A stretch of DNA of 64,000 bases from the NCBI GenBank assembly GCA_012972825.1, contig JABDHL010000015.1, positions 62,001-126,000 of the forward strand, in the 5' to 3' direction. The notes beneath the pieces were generated by a model. It did no database searches and was not told the origin of the DNA. It was given only the letters and a program-made list of their open reading frames with translations. Both the position numbers and the translations under genes were made by a program. This DNA comes from Chlorobiaceae bacterium. GTDB lineage: Bacteria; Bacteroidota; Chlorobiia; Chlorobiales; Chlorobiaceae. Each line of letters opens with the position of its first letter. Positions within the stretch are counted from its first letter, which is position 1. Of the stretch, positions 9,167 through 19,429 are shown piece after piece.

Positions 9167-10609
9167 ATGGCGGTGATGAAATTCGGTGGTACCTCAGTCG
9201 GATCTGCTCGGGCTATGCAGCAGGCTATTTCGATTGTGGCTCGGGAACAGAAGAACGCGGTGCCGCTGGTGGTGCTGAGTGCATGCAGCGGTATCACGAA
9301 TAAGCTGGTTCACATTGCCGATGCTGCCGGGCGTGGTGCTCTTGATGAGGCGATGGGACTTGCTGCTGAGGTGCGAAGTTTCCACTTTGCTCTGCTTGAT
9401 GAACTGATGAAAAGTGAGGTATCGAAAAAAGAGGCTGCTGTCAGGATTGAAGAGCTTGCCGGACGTCTTGAAATGCTGATTAAAGGTGTTGATATTGTGG
9501 GTGAGCTTACCGAGCGTTCCAGGGATATGTTCTGTTCATTTGGAGAACTGCTTTCTACTACGGTGTTTGCTGCGGCCATGAAGGAACAGGGATATAATGT
9601 TGAGTGGATTGATGTCCGCACGGTTATGATTACCGATGATAATTTCGGTTTTGCCCGTCCCATCAACGATGTGTGCGAAGAGAATGTCCGCAGGATTATC
9701 AGCCCATTGCTTCAACAGGGAAAAGTTGTCGTTACCCAGGGCTATATAGGAGCAACCAAAAGCGGAAAGACCACAACGCTTGGCAGAGGCGGTTCTGATT
9801 TTTCAGCAGCATTGCTTGGTGCATGGCTCAATGATAACGCGATCCAGATATGGACCGATGTTGATGGCGTCATGACCTGCGATCCGAGGCTGGTGCCCGA
9901 AGCGAGAAGCATCAGGGTGATGACTTTCTCTGAGGCAGCGGAACTTGCCTATCTTGGAGCCAAGGTATTGCATCCCGATACCATTGCGCCGGCAGTGCAG
10001 AAAAATATACCGGTCTACGTTTTGAACTCGGTGCATCCTGATGCCAGAGGGACCATTATTACCAATGACCCCGAAAGACTTTCGGGTATGAGTTACGGCG
10101 GTCTGGTCAAATCAATTGCGGTTAAAAGAGGGCAGTGCATTATCAATGTACGTTCCAATAGGATGTTTGGCCGTCATGGTTTCATGAATGAATTGTTTGG
10201 TATTTTTGCCCGTTACGGGGTGTCGGTGGAAATGATCTCCACCAGCGAGGTTTCGGTATCTCTCACTGTTGACGAAAAAAGCTTCAGTGAAGAGCTGATT
10301 CACGATCTGGAAAGTTTTGGAGAGGTTGACAGAGAGCATAATGTTGCAACAATAAGTGTTGTTGGCGATAATCTCCGCATGTCGAGAGGTGTGGCAGGCA
10401 GGATTTTCAGTGCATTGAAGGATGTTAATCTCAGGATGATCTCTCAGGGTGCATCGGAAATAAATGTCGGGTTTGTGGTTGAAGAGCCTGAGGTTGGTAT
10501 TGCGGTCAACAATCTGCACAGGGAGTTTTTTTCCGGACGGCAGAATGAGGGCATTTTTGAAGCACCGGCAGGGAGCCTGCAGTGCGCAGCGGTTGTAAAA
10601 GAAAAATAA
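9167..10609 (+). CDS. lysC: Aspartate kinase
   Basis: A 480-residue monofunctional aspartokinase. The N-terminal [10 protein letters not shown] is the family signature. The kinase fold continues through [13 protein letters not shown] and [16 protein letters not shown], the aspartate and nucleotide region. Two ACT domains follow from about residue 330 ([40 protein letters not shown]). It makes aspartyl phosphate, the first step towards lysine, threonine, methionine and diaminopimelate, and ACT domains usually give feedback control. It leads a co-oriented group with purM, plsY and gpsA. Confidence 0.96.
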   Translation: MAVMKFGGTSVGSARAMQQAISIVAREQKNAVPLVVLSACSGITNKLVHIADAAGRGALDEAMGLAAEVRSFHFALLDELMKSEVSKKEAAVRIEELAGRLEMLIKGVDIVGELTERSRDMFCSFGELLSTTVFAAAMKEQGYNVEWIDVRTVMITDDNFGFARPINDVCEENVRRIISPLLQQGKVVVTQGYIGATKSGKTTTLGRGGSDFSAALLGAWLNDNAIQIWTDVDGVMTCDPRLVPEARSIRVMTFSEAAELAYLGAKVLHPDTIAPAVQKNIPVYVLNSVHPDARGTIITNDPERLSGMSYGGLVKSIAVKRGQCIINVRSNRMFGRHGFMNELFGIFARYGVSVEMISTSEVSVSLTVDEKSFSEELIHDLESFGEVDREHNVATISVVGDNLRMSRGVAGRIFSALKDVNLRMISQGASEINVGFVVEEPEVGIAVNNLHREFFSGRQNEGIFEAPAGSLQCAAVVKEK

Positions 10610-10629
10610 CAAGGGGTAGGGAGAGAGAC

Positions 10630-11619
10630 ATGGACTATAAAAAAGCCGGAGTTGATATCAATGCAGGCGAAGAGTTTGTCCGCATGATCAAACCCCAGGT
10701 TCGTCAGACGTTTACCTCCGGCGTTATCACAGATATCGGAGCTTTTGGAGGTTTTTTTCAGCCTGACTTCTCCCTGTATAAAAAGCCGGTGCTTGTCAGC
10801 AGTATTGACGGTGTCGGTACGAAACTCAAGATTGCCATTGAACTCGGCGTGTATGATAGTGTCGGTTCATGCCTTGTCAATCACTGCACGAATGATATTC
10901 TCGTCTGCGGGGCAAAACCGCTCTTTTTTCTCGATTACTACGCTTGCGGAAAGCTTTCTCCAGCCAATGCCGCTGCAGTGGTTACCGGTATGGTGAGTGC
11001 CTGCCGCGAAAATGGCTGTGCACTTATCGGCGGTGAAACTGCGGAGATGCCGGGGCTTTATCATGAGAGGGATTTTGATCTTGCCGGCTCAATCGTGGGG
11101 GTTGTCGATCATGAAAAAATTATCAACGGTTCTGCAATCAGGGCGGATGATGTGCTTATCGGTCTTCCTTCGACCGGTCTCCATACGAACGGGTATTCTC
11201 TGGCAAGAAAAGTTTTTGAGGGGAGGATGCAGCAGACTTATACCGGGCTTGACGGAACGGTTGGCGAAGAGCTGCTGAAGGTTCACCGCTCCTATCTTTC
11301 GGTTATTGAGCCCTTCTTTGGTTCACCTGATATCAGAGGGTTGTCGCACATTACCGGCGGGGGGCTGATGGGTAATACCATGCGCATTGTGCCTGAAGGT
11401 TTGATGCTTGATGTTGACTGGAAGTCATGGCCGGAGCCGCTGATTTTTGATATTATCCGCAGGGAGGGTCATGTGCCTGAAGAGGATATGCGCAGGACGT
11501 TCAACCTCGGTATTGGACTGGTGATGATTGTTGAAAAAAAAGCAGTTGACAGAGTCGTCTCCTGCTTGAAATCACAGCAGGAAAATGCGTACATTATTGG
11601 TTATGTAAGCAGTAGGTGA
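10630..11619 (+). CDS. purM: Phosphoribosylformylglycinamidine cyclo-ligase
   Basis: A 329-residue protein from the ATG at 10630, preceded by the purine-rich stretch GGGGTAGGGAGAGAGAC. It has typical PurM text: [66 protein letters not shown] and the C-terminal [12 protein letters not shown]. It makes aminoimidazole ribonucleotide in purine synthesis. It starts 20 bases after lysC. Confidence 0.96.
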   Translation: MDYKKAGVDINAGEEFVRMIKPQVRQTFTSGVITDIGAFGGFFQPDFSLYKKPVLVSSIDGVGTKLKIAIELGVYDSVGSCLVNHCTNDILVCGAKPLFFLDYYACGKLSPANAAAVVTGMVSACRENGCALIGGETAEMPGLYHERDFDLAGSIVGVVDHEKIINGSAIRADDVLIGLPSTGLHTNGYSLARKVFEGRMQQTYTGLDGTVGEELLKVHRSYLSVIEPFFGSPDIRGLSHITGGGLMGNTMRIVPEGLMLDVDWKSWPEPLIFDIIRREGHVPEEDMRRTFNLGIGLVMIVEKKAVDRVVSCLKSQQENAYIIGYVSSR

Positions 11620-11667
11620 TAGCTATTTCTTTTTTTTCTTGCAATAAAGTAATAATCAGAAAAGTTT

Positions 11668-12375
11668 ATGCTGACTTTACTTGCTATTTTAGTGGTGAGC
11701 TACATCATCGGCTCCATTCCTACCAGCATTATTGCGGGAAAAATGCTCAAAGGAATTGATATCAGGAACTTCGGCAGCGGTAATGCCGGTGGTACCAATG
11801 CCTTCAGGGTGCTTGGCTGGAAGCCCGGACTTGTTGTAACGTTAATTGATATAATCAAGGGCGTTATTGCTGCGGTCTCTGTTGTTGCCTTTTTCAGAAA
11901 TCACCCGATCGGTTCATTTCCTGACATGAATGAGGTAGCCCTGCGGCTTCTTGCCGGAATGAGCGCCGTCATCGGTCATGTGTTTACTCTTTTTGCCGGA
12001 TTCAAGGGGGGCAAGGGTGTCAGTACCGCTGCGGGTATGCTTATCGGGATTGCTCCCGTAAGCATGCTTATGGTTGTCGGTATTTTTTTCATGACGGTCT
12101 ATATTTCCCGCCATGTTTCTGTTGCTTCAATGCTTGCGGCAATCGCCTTTCCCCTGATTATTGCCATCCGAAAATATATTTTTGAGCTTGGCGGCGGCCT
12201 TGATTATTATATCAGGCTTTTCGGTTCGCCCGTCTCTTTTCATGACAGTCTTGATTATCATCTTATGATTTTCGGGCTTATTGTCGCTTTTGCAATTCTT
12301 TACACTCATCGGGCAAATATCAGAAGGCTGATTTCCGGTACAGAAAGCCGTGTGACCTTCGGAAAGCATTCATGA
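11668..12375 (+). CDS. plsY: Glycerol-3-phosphate acyltransferase (acyl-phosphate type)
   Basis: A 235-residue multi-pass membrane protein. PlsY marks are [15 protein letters not shown], the glycine-rich loop [20 protein letters not shown] and [19 protein letters not shown]. It uses acyl phosphate to acylate glycerol-3-phosphate at the inner membrane. gpsA, which makes glycerol-3-phosphate, follows after 14 bases, so the pair supplies phospholipid precursors. An insertion around residues 165-195 before the last membrane span makes it longer than many PlsY proteins. Confidence 0.95.
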   Translation: MLTLLAILVVSYIIGSIPTSIIAGKMLKGIDIRNFGSGNAGGTNAFRVLGWKPGLVVTLIDIIKGVIAAVSVVAFFRNHPIGSFPDMNEVALRLLAGMSAVIGHVFTLFAGFKGGKGVSTAAGMLIGIAPVSMLMVVGIFFMTVYISRHVSVASMLAAIAFPLIIAIRKYIFELGGGLDYYIRLFGSPVSFHDSLDYHLMIFGLIVAFAILYTHRANIRRLISGTESRVTFGKHS

Positions 12376-12389
12376 TTTCCTGACATTTG

Positions 12390-13391
12390 ATGAATATTGG
12401 CGTATTGGGTGCCGGAAGTTGGGGAACCACGCTTGCCGTGCTTCTTGCAAAAAAAGGTTATCAGGTGCGGCTTTGGGCTCACAGGCCGGAATTTGCCGCA
12501 CTGCTTGAGGCTGAACGCGAAAATATCCGATATCTCAAGGGTGTCCATTTTCCTGAAAATCTGCAGGTCGTTGATCATTTGCGAAATCTTATTGCATGGT
12601 CGCAGATGATTGTAACCGCGGTACCTTCCCAGGCACTGCGCGAGACGCTTCTCGGGTTCAGAGATCTTCCTCTGGATGGAAAAATCCTGGTCAATGTTGC
12701 CAAGGGGATCGAGATTGGCAGTGGAAAGCGCATGTCGGAAGTGTTGCTTGAAGTGCTGCCTGCTCTGCAGGCAGCACAGGTTGCAGCCTTGTACGGACCA
12801 AGCCATGCCGAAGAGGTTTCCAGACAGCAGCCTACCACCGTCGTTGCCTCCTCTCAATCGCTTAAAACCGCTGAAAAAGTTCAGGAGGTGTTCCATACCA
12901 ATATGTTCCGCGTCTACGTCAATACCGATATTATTGGTGTTGAAATTGCCGGTTCGGTCAAAAATATCATTGCTATTGCAGCAGGAATATCCGATGGCAT
13001 AGGATTTGGCGATAATGCCAAGGCGGCCATTATTACCAGGGGACTTGCAGAAATATCAAGGCTCTGTTTAAAGCTTGGCGGTGATCCGTTGACTATTTCC
13101 GGGCTATCGGGCATTGGTGATCTTGTTGTCACCTGTTTAAGCCGGCACAGCAGGAACCGTTATGTTGGAGAAGAGATCGGCCGGGGCCGTTCGCTTGATG
13201 ATGTCATCAGCCAGATGAATATGGTTGCCGAAGGTGTTCACACATCAAAAGCAGTTTTTGAGCTGAGCAGGGCTGTCGGAGTTGACATGCCTATTACACA
13301 GGCTGTCTATGAGATGCTTTTTGAAGGCAAGCCGGCTGAGCAGGCGATTTTAGATCTCATGACACGGGATCCGAAACAGGAGCGATACTAA
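12390..13391 (+). CDS. gpsA: NAD(P)H-dependent glycerol-3-phosphate dehydrogenase
   Basis: A 333-residue protein from the ATG at 12390. The Rossmann motif [20 protein letters not shown] opens it. Further marks are [28 protein letters not shown], the catalytic-lysine region [20 protein letters not shown] and [18 protein letters not shown]. It reduces dihydroxyacetone phosphate to glycerol-3-phosphate for lipid synthesis, next to plsY. Confidence 0.96.
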   Translation: MNIGVLGAGSWGTTLAVLLAKKGYQVRLWAHRPEFAALLEAERENIRYLKGVHFPENLQVVDHLRNLIAWSQMIVTAVPSQALRETLLGFRDLPLDGKILVNVAKGIEIGSGKRMSEVLLEVLPALQAAQVAALYGPSHAEEVSRQQPTTVVASSQSLKTAEKVQEVFHTNMFRVYVNTDIIGVEIAGSVKNIIAIAAGISDGIGFGDNAKAAIITRGLAEISRLCLKLGGDPLTISGLSGIGDLVVTCLSRHSRNRYVGEEIGRGRSLDDVISQMNMVAEGVHTSKAVFELSRAVGVDMPITQAVYEMLFEGKPAEQAILDLMTRDPKQERY

Positions 13392-13395
13392 TCGA

Positions 13396-13890
13396 TTAAT
13401 GGTGTTTTTTGGGGAATTCATACCAGACAAACTTGCCTGTTTTGCGAGCTGCATCTCTCCACGATTCGACAGACATATCAATTCGAGCCACGCCGCAGGT
13501 GACCATACTGTCGATGTGGTTTCCTGATAGCAGGTTGGAGAATTCAGTCATTGTCGGGTTGTGCCCGAAGAGCATCACTGTTTTGCTGCTGTCAGGAAGC
13601 TGTTGAACGATGTTCAGCAGATTGCCGGTTCCCCCCTCATATATTTCAATTCTTTGCTGGATAAGTTCTTTCGGGTATCCGAGGATTTCGCAAAAGATCT
13701 CTGCTGTCGTGACTGCCCTTTTTGCGGGACTTGTCACGATCAGCTCGGGGATGACCTTCTTTTCTTTCAGGAGGGTTGCCATCAAGGGGGCGGATTTCAG
13801 GCCGCGCTCGTTCAGCGGCCGGTCGAAATCGCCGGTCTCTGCATTCGCCCAGCTGGATTTTGCATGACGGACAAGGTAGAGGGTTTTCAT
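13396..13890 (-). CDS. sixA: Histidine phosphatase family protein, SixA-like
   Basis: A 164-residue protein with the phosphoglycerate mutase-like fold reduced to the SixA size. The catalytic LVRHAKSSW is at residues 6-14, TSPAKRAVTTAE near 54 and the second histidine in LFGHNPTMTEF near 108. SixA dephosphorylates phosphohistidine proteins. Its ATG overlaps the stop of the upstream GH3 gene as ATGA, and it runs convergently to gpsA, four bases apart. Confidence 0.87.
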   Translation of the reverse strand: MKTLYLVRHAKSSWANAETGDFDRPLNERGLKSAPLMATLLKEKKVIPELIVTSPAKRAVTTAEIFCEILGYPKELIQQRIEIYEGGTGNLLNIVQQLPDSSKTVMLFGHNPTMTEFSNLLSGNHIDSMVTCGVARIDMSVESWRDAARKTGKFVWYEFPKKHH

Positions 13891-15011
13891 CTTTTTCCTG
13901 AAAGATAACGGTTTTTGAGTTCCATGATTCTTTGATATGACTGGTCGATTCGTTCCGGTGTAATGATTTTTTTTTGAAGGAGGGATCGGATTATTTCTGT
14001 TGCCTTTGAGGCAATGGCTGGGTCATAGGAGGCATTGTTTCCAAAGAGCAGCAGATCGACACCTGCGTTAATGGCAAGTTGGATGGCAGATTCAAGCTCG
14101 TAATGGTCGGCAATGGCTTTCATCTGCATGTCATCACTGATTATAACTCCCTTAAAGCGGAGTTTATCACGCAGCAGGCCAGTGAGCGTTTGTTTTGAAA
14201 GTGTTGCCGGGTAGAGAGTGTCAAGTTTTCCATTGAAGACATGTGCGGTCATGATGGCATCAGGGTAACCCGAAGCAATAAGTACACGGTAGGGCTCCAG
14301 CTCCTCTTCTGACCAGCTTGCTGTTATGTCTGTAAAATCAAGGTGTGTGTCGGAAGACGAACTGCCGTGTCCGGGAAAATGCTTCAAGGTGGCAATAATG
14401 CCATTGATATGATATGCCTGGATGATCAGTTGAAGGTTGCTGATTACAACTGACGGGTCAGGTGAAAAGCTTCTATCAAGCTTGCCGATAACAGGGTTGT
14501 CGGGATTGGTATTGAGATCGGCGACTGGGGCAAGATTCATCCCGATATGCATGGTTTTGAGTGTTCGGGCGGTCTGTGAGGCAGCTGAAGACGTGCTGTC
14601 GGGATTGTTCAGCCTGCCAAGATACGCAGCAGAAACGCTGGGAGGAAATCCTCTGGCTTGTTTAAGACGGTTGACTTTTCCTCCTTCCTGATCGATGGCT
14701 ACAAGAAGCGGAATGTTCGCCAGCTTCTGCAGCTCAAGTGTCAGGCGGGCAAGCTGCTGCGGGCTGATGATGTTCCTTGAATGAGAGTGAGCTGGAACGT
14801 CAAAGTCAAAGAGGACAACCCCGCCGATACGGCGCTTTGTTATATCGGCGGCAATTTCCGGAGCATCCTCAAGAGTGGTTCCTCTGAAACCGATCATCAG
14901 CATCTGGCCAATTTTAACAGAGAGGCTGTCTGACTGTTGTGCAGCAACAGCGGGTCGGGAAAAAATGAAGAAGAAGAGCAATCCCGCCGTTGTCAGTGAT
15001 TTTATTGTCAT
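13887..15011 (-). CDS. Glycoside hydrolase family 3, beta-N-acetylhexosaminidase-like
   Basis: About 374 residues from the ATG at 15011, with an N-terminal signal peptide (SLTTAGLLFFFIFSRPAVAA). NagZ-type motifs are present: LVAIDQEGGKVNRLKQARGF, NLAPVADLNTNPDNPVIG, LKHFPGHGSSSSDTHLD (the His/Asp general acid-base loop) and GVIISDDMQMKAI with the nucleophile Asp. NagZ frees GlcNAc from peptidoglycan fragments. The signal peptide makes this an exported enzyme, unlike cytoplasmic E. coli NagZ. It is translationally coupled to sixA. Confidence 0.9.
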   Translation of the reverse strand: MTIKSLTTAGLLFFFIFSRPAVAAQQSDSLSVKIGQMLMIGFRGTTLEDAPEIAADITKRRIGGVVLFDFDVPAHSHSRNIISPQQLARLTLELQKLANIPLLVAIDQEGGKVNRLKQARGFPPSVSAAYLGRLNNPDSTSSAASQTARTLKTMHIGMNLAPVADLNTNPDNPVIGKLDRSFSPDPSVVISNLQLIIQAYHINGIIATLKHFPGHGSSSSDTHLDFTDITASWSEEELEPYRVLIASGYPDAIMTAHVFNGKLDTLYPATLSKQTLTGLLRDKLRFKGVIISDDMQMKAIADHYELESAIQLAINAGVDLLLFGNNASYDPAIASKATEIIRSLLQKKIITPERIDQSYQRIMELKNRYLSGKR

Positions 15012-15018
15012 GGTTATT

Positions 15019-16341
15019 TTATGCCGCACTCTTGACGACGGCGATTTCTCCACCGGACATATCAATGGCGACGGCCTCCCCCTCTTTTACCCTGCCTGAA
15101 AGAATAAGTTCAGAAATCTTATTGGTGATTTTACGCTGCATTACCCGTTTGAGCGGCCTGGCTCCGAAGGCGGGATCAAAACCGGCATCGGAGAGCCATG
15201 CTACAGCAGCCTCAGAAATCGTGAGGATAATGTGCTGGCGCATTGCTGTGGCCTTGATATGGTCGAACTGGATCAGAACAATTTTTTTCAGGTCTTCTCT
15301 GGTAAGCGGTGTAAAGAGGATGACTTCGTCTATACGGTTGAGGAACTCAGGTCGAACCTTCTGCTTCAGGAGTTGGAAAAGTTTTTCCTGCAGACCTGAA
15401 AGCACGATCTCCCGTTTCATACCATCCATTTTTTCCATTTCAGACTGAATCAGCTGAGCACCGATGTTGCTTGTCATGATGATGATTGTGTTCTTGAAGT
15501 TCACCGTACGGCCTTTGCTGTCGGTGAGCCGTCCGTCGTCAAGAATCTGCAGGAGAATATTGAAGACATCCGGGTGAGCTTTTTCTATTTCATCAAGCAA
15601 TACAACAGAAAAAGGTTTGCGCCTTACTGCTTCTGTAAGCTGTCCGCCCTCTTCATAGCCAACATAGCCTGGAGGTGCTCCAACAAGACGGCTGACCGTA
15701 TGTGCTTCCATGTATTCGCTCATGTCGATGCGGATCATTGAGTCCTCGTCATCAAAAAGATAGTCAGCGAGTGTGCGGGCAAGCTCTGTTTTTCCAACGC
15801 CGGTCGGTCCAAGAAAAATAAAAGAACCTATCGGTCGTTTTTCATCGCCCATGCCAGCCCGTGAGCGTTTGACGGCTTCACTGACGGCGCTGACCGCTTC
15901 TTCCTGCCCGATCACCCTCTTGTGCAGCTCATCTTCAATAAGCAGAAGCTTCTGCCTCTCTGACTGAAGCATTTTGCTGAGGGGTATGCCAGTCCATTTA
16001 GAGACGATATCGGCAATGTCCTCGGCATCAATCTCTTCTTTCATGATTAAATCGCCCGAAGCTTTTTTCTCTTCGATTTTCAGGCGGATTTCTTCAAGTT
16101 CACGTTCAATCGCCACAGTTTTTCCATAGCGAATTTCAGCAACCTTACCGTAATCACCCTGCCGCTCAAACTCCTCGGCCTGAACCCGGAGTTGCTCAAG
16201 TTGCGATTTCAAGCTTCGTGAAGATTGTATCAACTCTTTTTCGCTGTCCCATTTGGCTTTGATGACTGTCTGTTCTTCGACAAGATTTGCAAGCTGTTTT
16301 TCTATCTCATCCAACCGATGTTTCGTGTCAGCGGTACTCAT
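15019..16341 (-). CDS. clpB: Short ClpB-type AAA+ protein (M-domain remnant plus second ATPase domain)
   Basis: This 440-residue protein aligns only with the C-terminal half of ClpB. Residues 1-95 are coiled coil of the middle domain ([33 protein letters not shown]). Then come the ClpB linker [13 protein letters not shown] and a full AAA-2 domain: Walker [12 protein letters not shown] near 185, pore-loop [13 protein letters not shown], Walker [15 protein letters not shown], sensor MTSNIGAQ and the D2 C-terminal domain. The N domain and the first ATPase domain are absent. Upstream sequence (16342-16469) is too short to hold them and then meets divergent kdsA, so this is a real short gene. I recall short ClpB proteins annotated in other green sulfur bacteria. 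Confidence 0.88.
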   Translation of the reverse strand: MSTADTKHRLDEIEKQLANLVEEQTVIKAKWDSEKELIQSSRSLKSQLEQLRVQAEEFERQGDYGKVAEIRYGKTVAIERELEEIRLKIEEKKASGDLIMKEEIDAEDIADIVSKWTGIPLSKMLQSERQKLLLIEDELHKRVIGQEEAVSAVSEAVKRSRAGMGDEKRPIGSFIFLGPTGVGKTELARTLADYLFDDEDSMIRIDMSEYMEAHTVSRLVGAPPGYVGYEEGGQLTEAVRRKPFSVVLLDEIEKAHPDVFNILLQILDDGRLTDSKGRTVNFKNTIIIMTSNIGAQLIQSEMEKMDGMKREIVLSGLQEKLFQLLKQKVRPEFLNRIDEVILFTPLTREDLKKIVLIQFDHIKATAMRQHIILTISEAAVAWLSDAGFDPAFGARPLKRVMQRKITNKISELILSGRVKEGEAVAIDMSGGEIAVVKSAA

Positions 16342-16469
16342 ACTTTTTTTGGTGTTTGATTACGGAGTGTGAATAAGAAATTTTGTTGTAAATTTAAGGT
16401 TTATAAACTTAACATTCATCATCGAGACCTCCTTTTCAGCATAAGCATAACAGAATAACGGATAACAAG

Positions 16470-17300
16470 GTGCAAAAGTTCTCTATCGGTTCCCTGTCAG
16501 TTCCTGATGACATCAGCCCGCTTTTCATTGCCGGCCCATGCGTGATTGAAAGTCGGGCCATGGCATTGGAGACAGCTGAAGAGCTGCTGCGCATAACAGA
16601 ATCAGAAGGGGTTCGATTTATTTTCAAGGGTTCCTACCGCAAAGCCAACCGCACTTCAGCATCCTCTTTTACTGGTATCGGGGATATCGAGGCGCTTGAA
16701 GTGCTTGACGAGATTCGCCGGACCTATAAGATGCCGGTGATTACCGATGTTCATGAAACAAAGGATGTTACCCTTGCTGCCCGGTATGTTGATGTTCTGC
16801 AGATACCGGCATTTCTCTGTCGTCAAACGGAGCTTCTGGTTGCTGCCGGAGAGAGCGGTCTTGCCGTCAACATCAAGAAAGGGCAGTTTATGGCTCCTGA
16901 GGATATGGTGCTTGCGGCTGCGAAGGTTGCAGGAACAGGGAACAGGCGGGTTATGCTGACCGAAAGGGGATCAAGCTTCGGTTATCACAATCTTGTTGTC
17001 GATTTCAGGGGGCTTGCTAAAATGGCCGAATCGGGATATCCGGTGCTCTATGATGCTACACACAGTCTCCAGCTTCCCGGGGCGGGTCATGGTGTTTCCG
17101 GAGGTGAGCGCCAATATGTGATGCCCCTCGCCAGGGCGGCTGTTGCGGTTGGTGTGAATGGATTGTTTTTTGAAATCCATCCCGATCCCTCAAAAGCACT
17201 CTCGGATGCAGCCACACAGGTAGCTCTCGCTGATTTCAGCACAATTATTAAACATCTGCTCCATCTTTACCGGTGTGTGCACTCTCATCATTCACTATAA
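16470..17300 (+). CDS. kdsA: 3-deoxy-8-phosphooctulonate synthase
   Basis: A 276-residue protein starting at GTG. KdsA motifs are clear: [98 protein letters not shown] and [15 protein letters not shown]. It condenses phosphoenolpyruvate and arabinose-5-phosphate to KDO-8-phosphate for lipopolysaccharide. The Cys in FLCRQTE is at a position discussed for metal dependence in this family. It precedes a KdsC-like gene by 36 bases. Confidence 0.95.
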   Translation: MQKFSIGSLSVPDDISPLFIAGPCVIESRAMALETAEELLRITESEGVRFIFKGSYRKANRTSASSFTGIGDIEALEVLDEIRRTYKMPVITDVHETKDVTLAARYVDVLQIPAFLCRQTELLVAAGESGLAVNIKKGQFMAPEDMVLAAAKVAGTGNRRVMLTERGSSFGYHNLVVDFRGLAKMAESGYPVLYDATHSLQLPGAGHGVSGGERQYVMPLARAAVAVGVNGLFFEIHPDPSKALSDAATQVALADFSTIIKHLLHLYRCVHSHHSL

Positions 17301-17336
17301 ATCTCTACTTTTTTGGCCGGTTTTCAATATTTTGGA

Positions 17337-17888
17337 ATGCAGCCTTCTCAGGCCGATCCATCTTCAAGGATAGAGTTTGCGCTCAAATCAGTCAGGGCGC
17401 TTATTTTTCCGGTTGATGGCGTGCTGAACGGCGGCCGGATTACGTTTGACAGCTCGGGGGGGGAAATATGTTCACTTTCAGTAAGGGATGCCGTTGCCAT
17501 AAGGGAGGCGAGGAAACAGGGACTGTATATCGCCGTGGTTTCGGACAGGGATACGGAAGCCTACCGTCCCCTGCTTGAAGAGCTTGGTGTTCAGGATCTC
17601 TATCTCGGTGAGGGCAATCTCCTTGACGCCTATGAAGCTTTCCGTGAGCTTCATGATCTTTCTGATAACGAGTGCGCCTATATCGGTGATGATATTGGTG
17701 ACATTGCGGTGCTTGCAAAAGCAGGCTTGCCCGTTACCCCTATTGATGGAGCTGATTATCTCCGGAACCGTGTCGGTTATATCGCAGGGTACGAAGGTGG
17801 AAAGGGGTGTGTGAGGGAAGTTGTCGAGATGATTCTTATTCACCAGAATAAATGGCCCTACATAGAGCGCCCTGACACTGAAGAGTAA
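17337..17888 (+). CDS. KdsC-like HAD protein lacking the catalytic nucleophile
   Basis: About 183 residues from the ATG at 17337 (a TTG lies at 17313). Position after kdsA and overall text place it with KDO-8-phosphate phosphatase (YrbI/KdsC). The HAD motif I, normally DxDG, reads IFPVDGVLNGG, so the first Asp, the nucleophile, is Pro. Motif II reads VVSDRDTEA, and the region that holds the motif III Lys in KdsC reads YLGEGNLLDAYEAF without a Lys. Motif IV, YIGDDIGDIAVLAKAG, is intact. By established HAD chemistry this protein should not be an active phosphatase. It may be a structural or regulatory relative, with the true phosphatase elsewhere. Confidence 0.8.
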   Translation: MQPSQADPSSRIEFALKSVRALIFPVDGVLNGGRITFDSSGGEICSLSVRDAVAIREARKQGLYIAVVSDRDTEAYRPLLEELGVQDLYLGEGNLLDAYEAFRELHDLSDNECAYIGDDIGDIAVLAKAGLPVTPIDGADYLRNRVGYIAGYEGGKGCVREVVEMILIHQNKWPYIERPDTEE

Positions 17889-17905
17889 ATGTATGGGGTT
17901 CCGTT

Positions 17906-19387
17906 TTAATGTTCTTGCGGCATAAATTCAGGGTGAAGGAGAGGATTCATGAACTCTGCTGTTTCTGCCAGTGAGAGCATGCCGACGATATTGGTGCCAT
18001 GGTTGGGTTCCACATGTACATCTCCCCGGTACTCACTTCCATTCTCAAGAGCTTTCTCAAGCGCCTCTATTTTACCGCAAAGGCTGTATGCTGCTGATTG
18101 CGGTGTTGAGCAGGATACAGGGGGATTCTGCTCTCCGTGCAGAAAATAGCCTGCGGGCAGCAGTTCGCTTTGCGGATAATCATGCCAGTGGGTTATGGAA
18201 GCTCCGAACCGTGCAAGATGGCGGGGAAAGCTTGTTTCCGGTCTCAGTGTCATCAGGATACTTGCTGCAAAGGCATTGCCCAGTGCATGTGCCAGAATGG
18301 TCAGGGTGTCGAAGGATGGTTTGGCTGTACTGGTCTGTGAACATCCTTCAGGTGTCTTCAGGTACACCCGATTCCGATCATGACCCTGAATAAGCCCGAT
18401 TTCCACAAGATCTTTTTTCGGATTAAGGTCATGTTTTCTGCATCCTGATCTTGTTGTGATGACACTGACGTTTGGTACGTGAACAAGAAGAGAACTCTGC
18501 TGCATTCTGATTTCTACCTTGCCTGTCGACTGGTTCATGCTGTGCGCCATTGCATCTGCACTTCCGGAATAGAAAGCAGGCTGAACCGCGACCGGAAGCT
18601 GGCGCGCAAAGAAGCCGTAGCTCATGCCGCTGCGCTGGTCGAGATACCTGGCAACAATCCTTTTGTAAAAAACGCTGCGATATTCAAGCCCGGATGTTGA
18701 GGTATGCGTTAAAAGAGATGAGTTGCCGCTCCACAGGACGCTGCATTGCAGAAAATCATCAGCAACAGCGTTAAACTCAGGAGTGTCGGTTTTCAGCTGG
18801 CCGTATTCTATGTCAAGCTCTTCCGTTCTTGGAGGAACAACCTGTGCCGTGAGTTTCGGAACCAGTGTGCAGCGGACATCCTCCCTGGAAGGATATGGAG
18901 TGTTGAAGGTCACGACTCCACCGTTCATGGTGCAGATTGTCCATGAACGGTCTGTAACAAATATAAGGATATGAACCATGTCGCGGGCGAGCCTGCCGAC
19001 AATTGCGTCAAGGCGCTGCTGAGGGAGTGCGTCGGTGGTTATTGGTGCAGGTTCGTCGTAAATGCCTACAATGATATTGTTGTAGAGCGTTGCGACCCGG
19101 TTTATGGCAAGCAGGTTGTCAGGAAAATAACCCGGTGCAAAGATAACGGTACCGGGCGCAAATCGACCGTTATTTCCATAGGCCTCTTCTCCTGAAAGAA
19201 CGGTTATGTCGAGCGATTGCATGGTTGTGACGAGCGCTCGGCAAAACAGCTCAAGGCGACTCGTGATAACGGGTGCCGGATAGATGAGGGGTTTGAGCCG
19301 TCTGCACATTTCGTCGATGCTCAGAGGAGTATCAGGAGAAATGCCAAGCAGCTGGTTGAGAGCTCCGGAAGAGATAGTTTTACTCAT
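17906..19387 (-). CDS. Conserved-looking protein of unknown function (493 aa)
   Basis: A long clean ORF with codon use like its neighbours. I recognise no domain. It has no signal peptide or membrane span. The first part contains hydrophobic strands (GTVIFAPGYFPDNLLAINRV; IIVGIYDEPAPITTDAL; ILIFVTDRSWTICTMNGG). The second half has a His-rich stretch (GASITHWHDYPQSELL) and ends with HVEPNHGTNIVGMLSLAET. It lies 42 bases downstream of nadK on the same strand, behind pyrE-tyrA-nadK, and is likely co-transcribed with them. It may be specific to green sulfur bacteria. Confidence 0.75.
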   Translation of the reverse strand: MSKTISSGALNQLLGISPDTPLSIDEMCRRLKPLIYPAPVITSRLELFCRALVTTMQSLDITVLSGEEAYGNNGRFAPGTVIFAPGYFPDNLLAINRVATLYNNIIVGIYDEPAPITTDALPQQRLDAIVGRLARDMVHILIFVTDRSWTICTMNGGVVTFNTPYPSREDVRCTLVPKLTAQVVPPRTEELDIEYGQLKTDTPEFNAVADDFLQCSVLWSGNSSLLTHTSTSGLEYRSVFYKRIVARYLDQRSGMSYGFFARQLPVAVQPAFYSGSADAMAHSMNQSTGKVEIRMQQSSLLVHVPNVSVITTRSGCRKHDLNPKKDLVEIGLIQGHDRNRVYLKTPEGCSQTSTAKPSFDTLTILAHALGNAFAASILMTLRPETSFPRHLARFGASITHWHDYPQSELLPAGYFLHGEQNPPVSCSTPQSAAYSLCGKIEALEKALENGSEYRGDVHVEPNHGTNIVGMLSLAETAEFMNPLLHPEFMPQEH

Positions 19388-19429
19388 GAAAATGTTCAGC
19401 CTGATTCGTTCAAAAAGATAATCGGCTGG

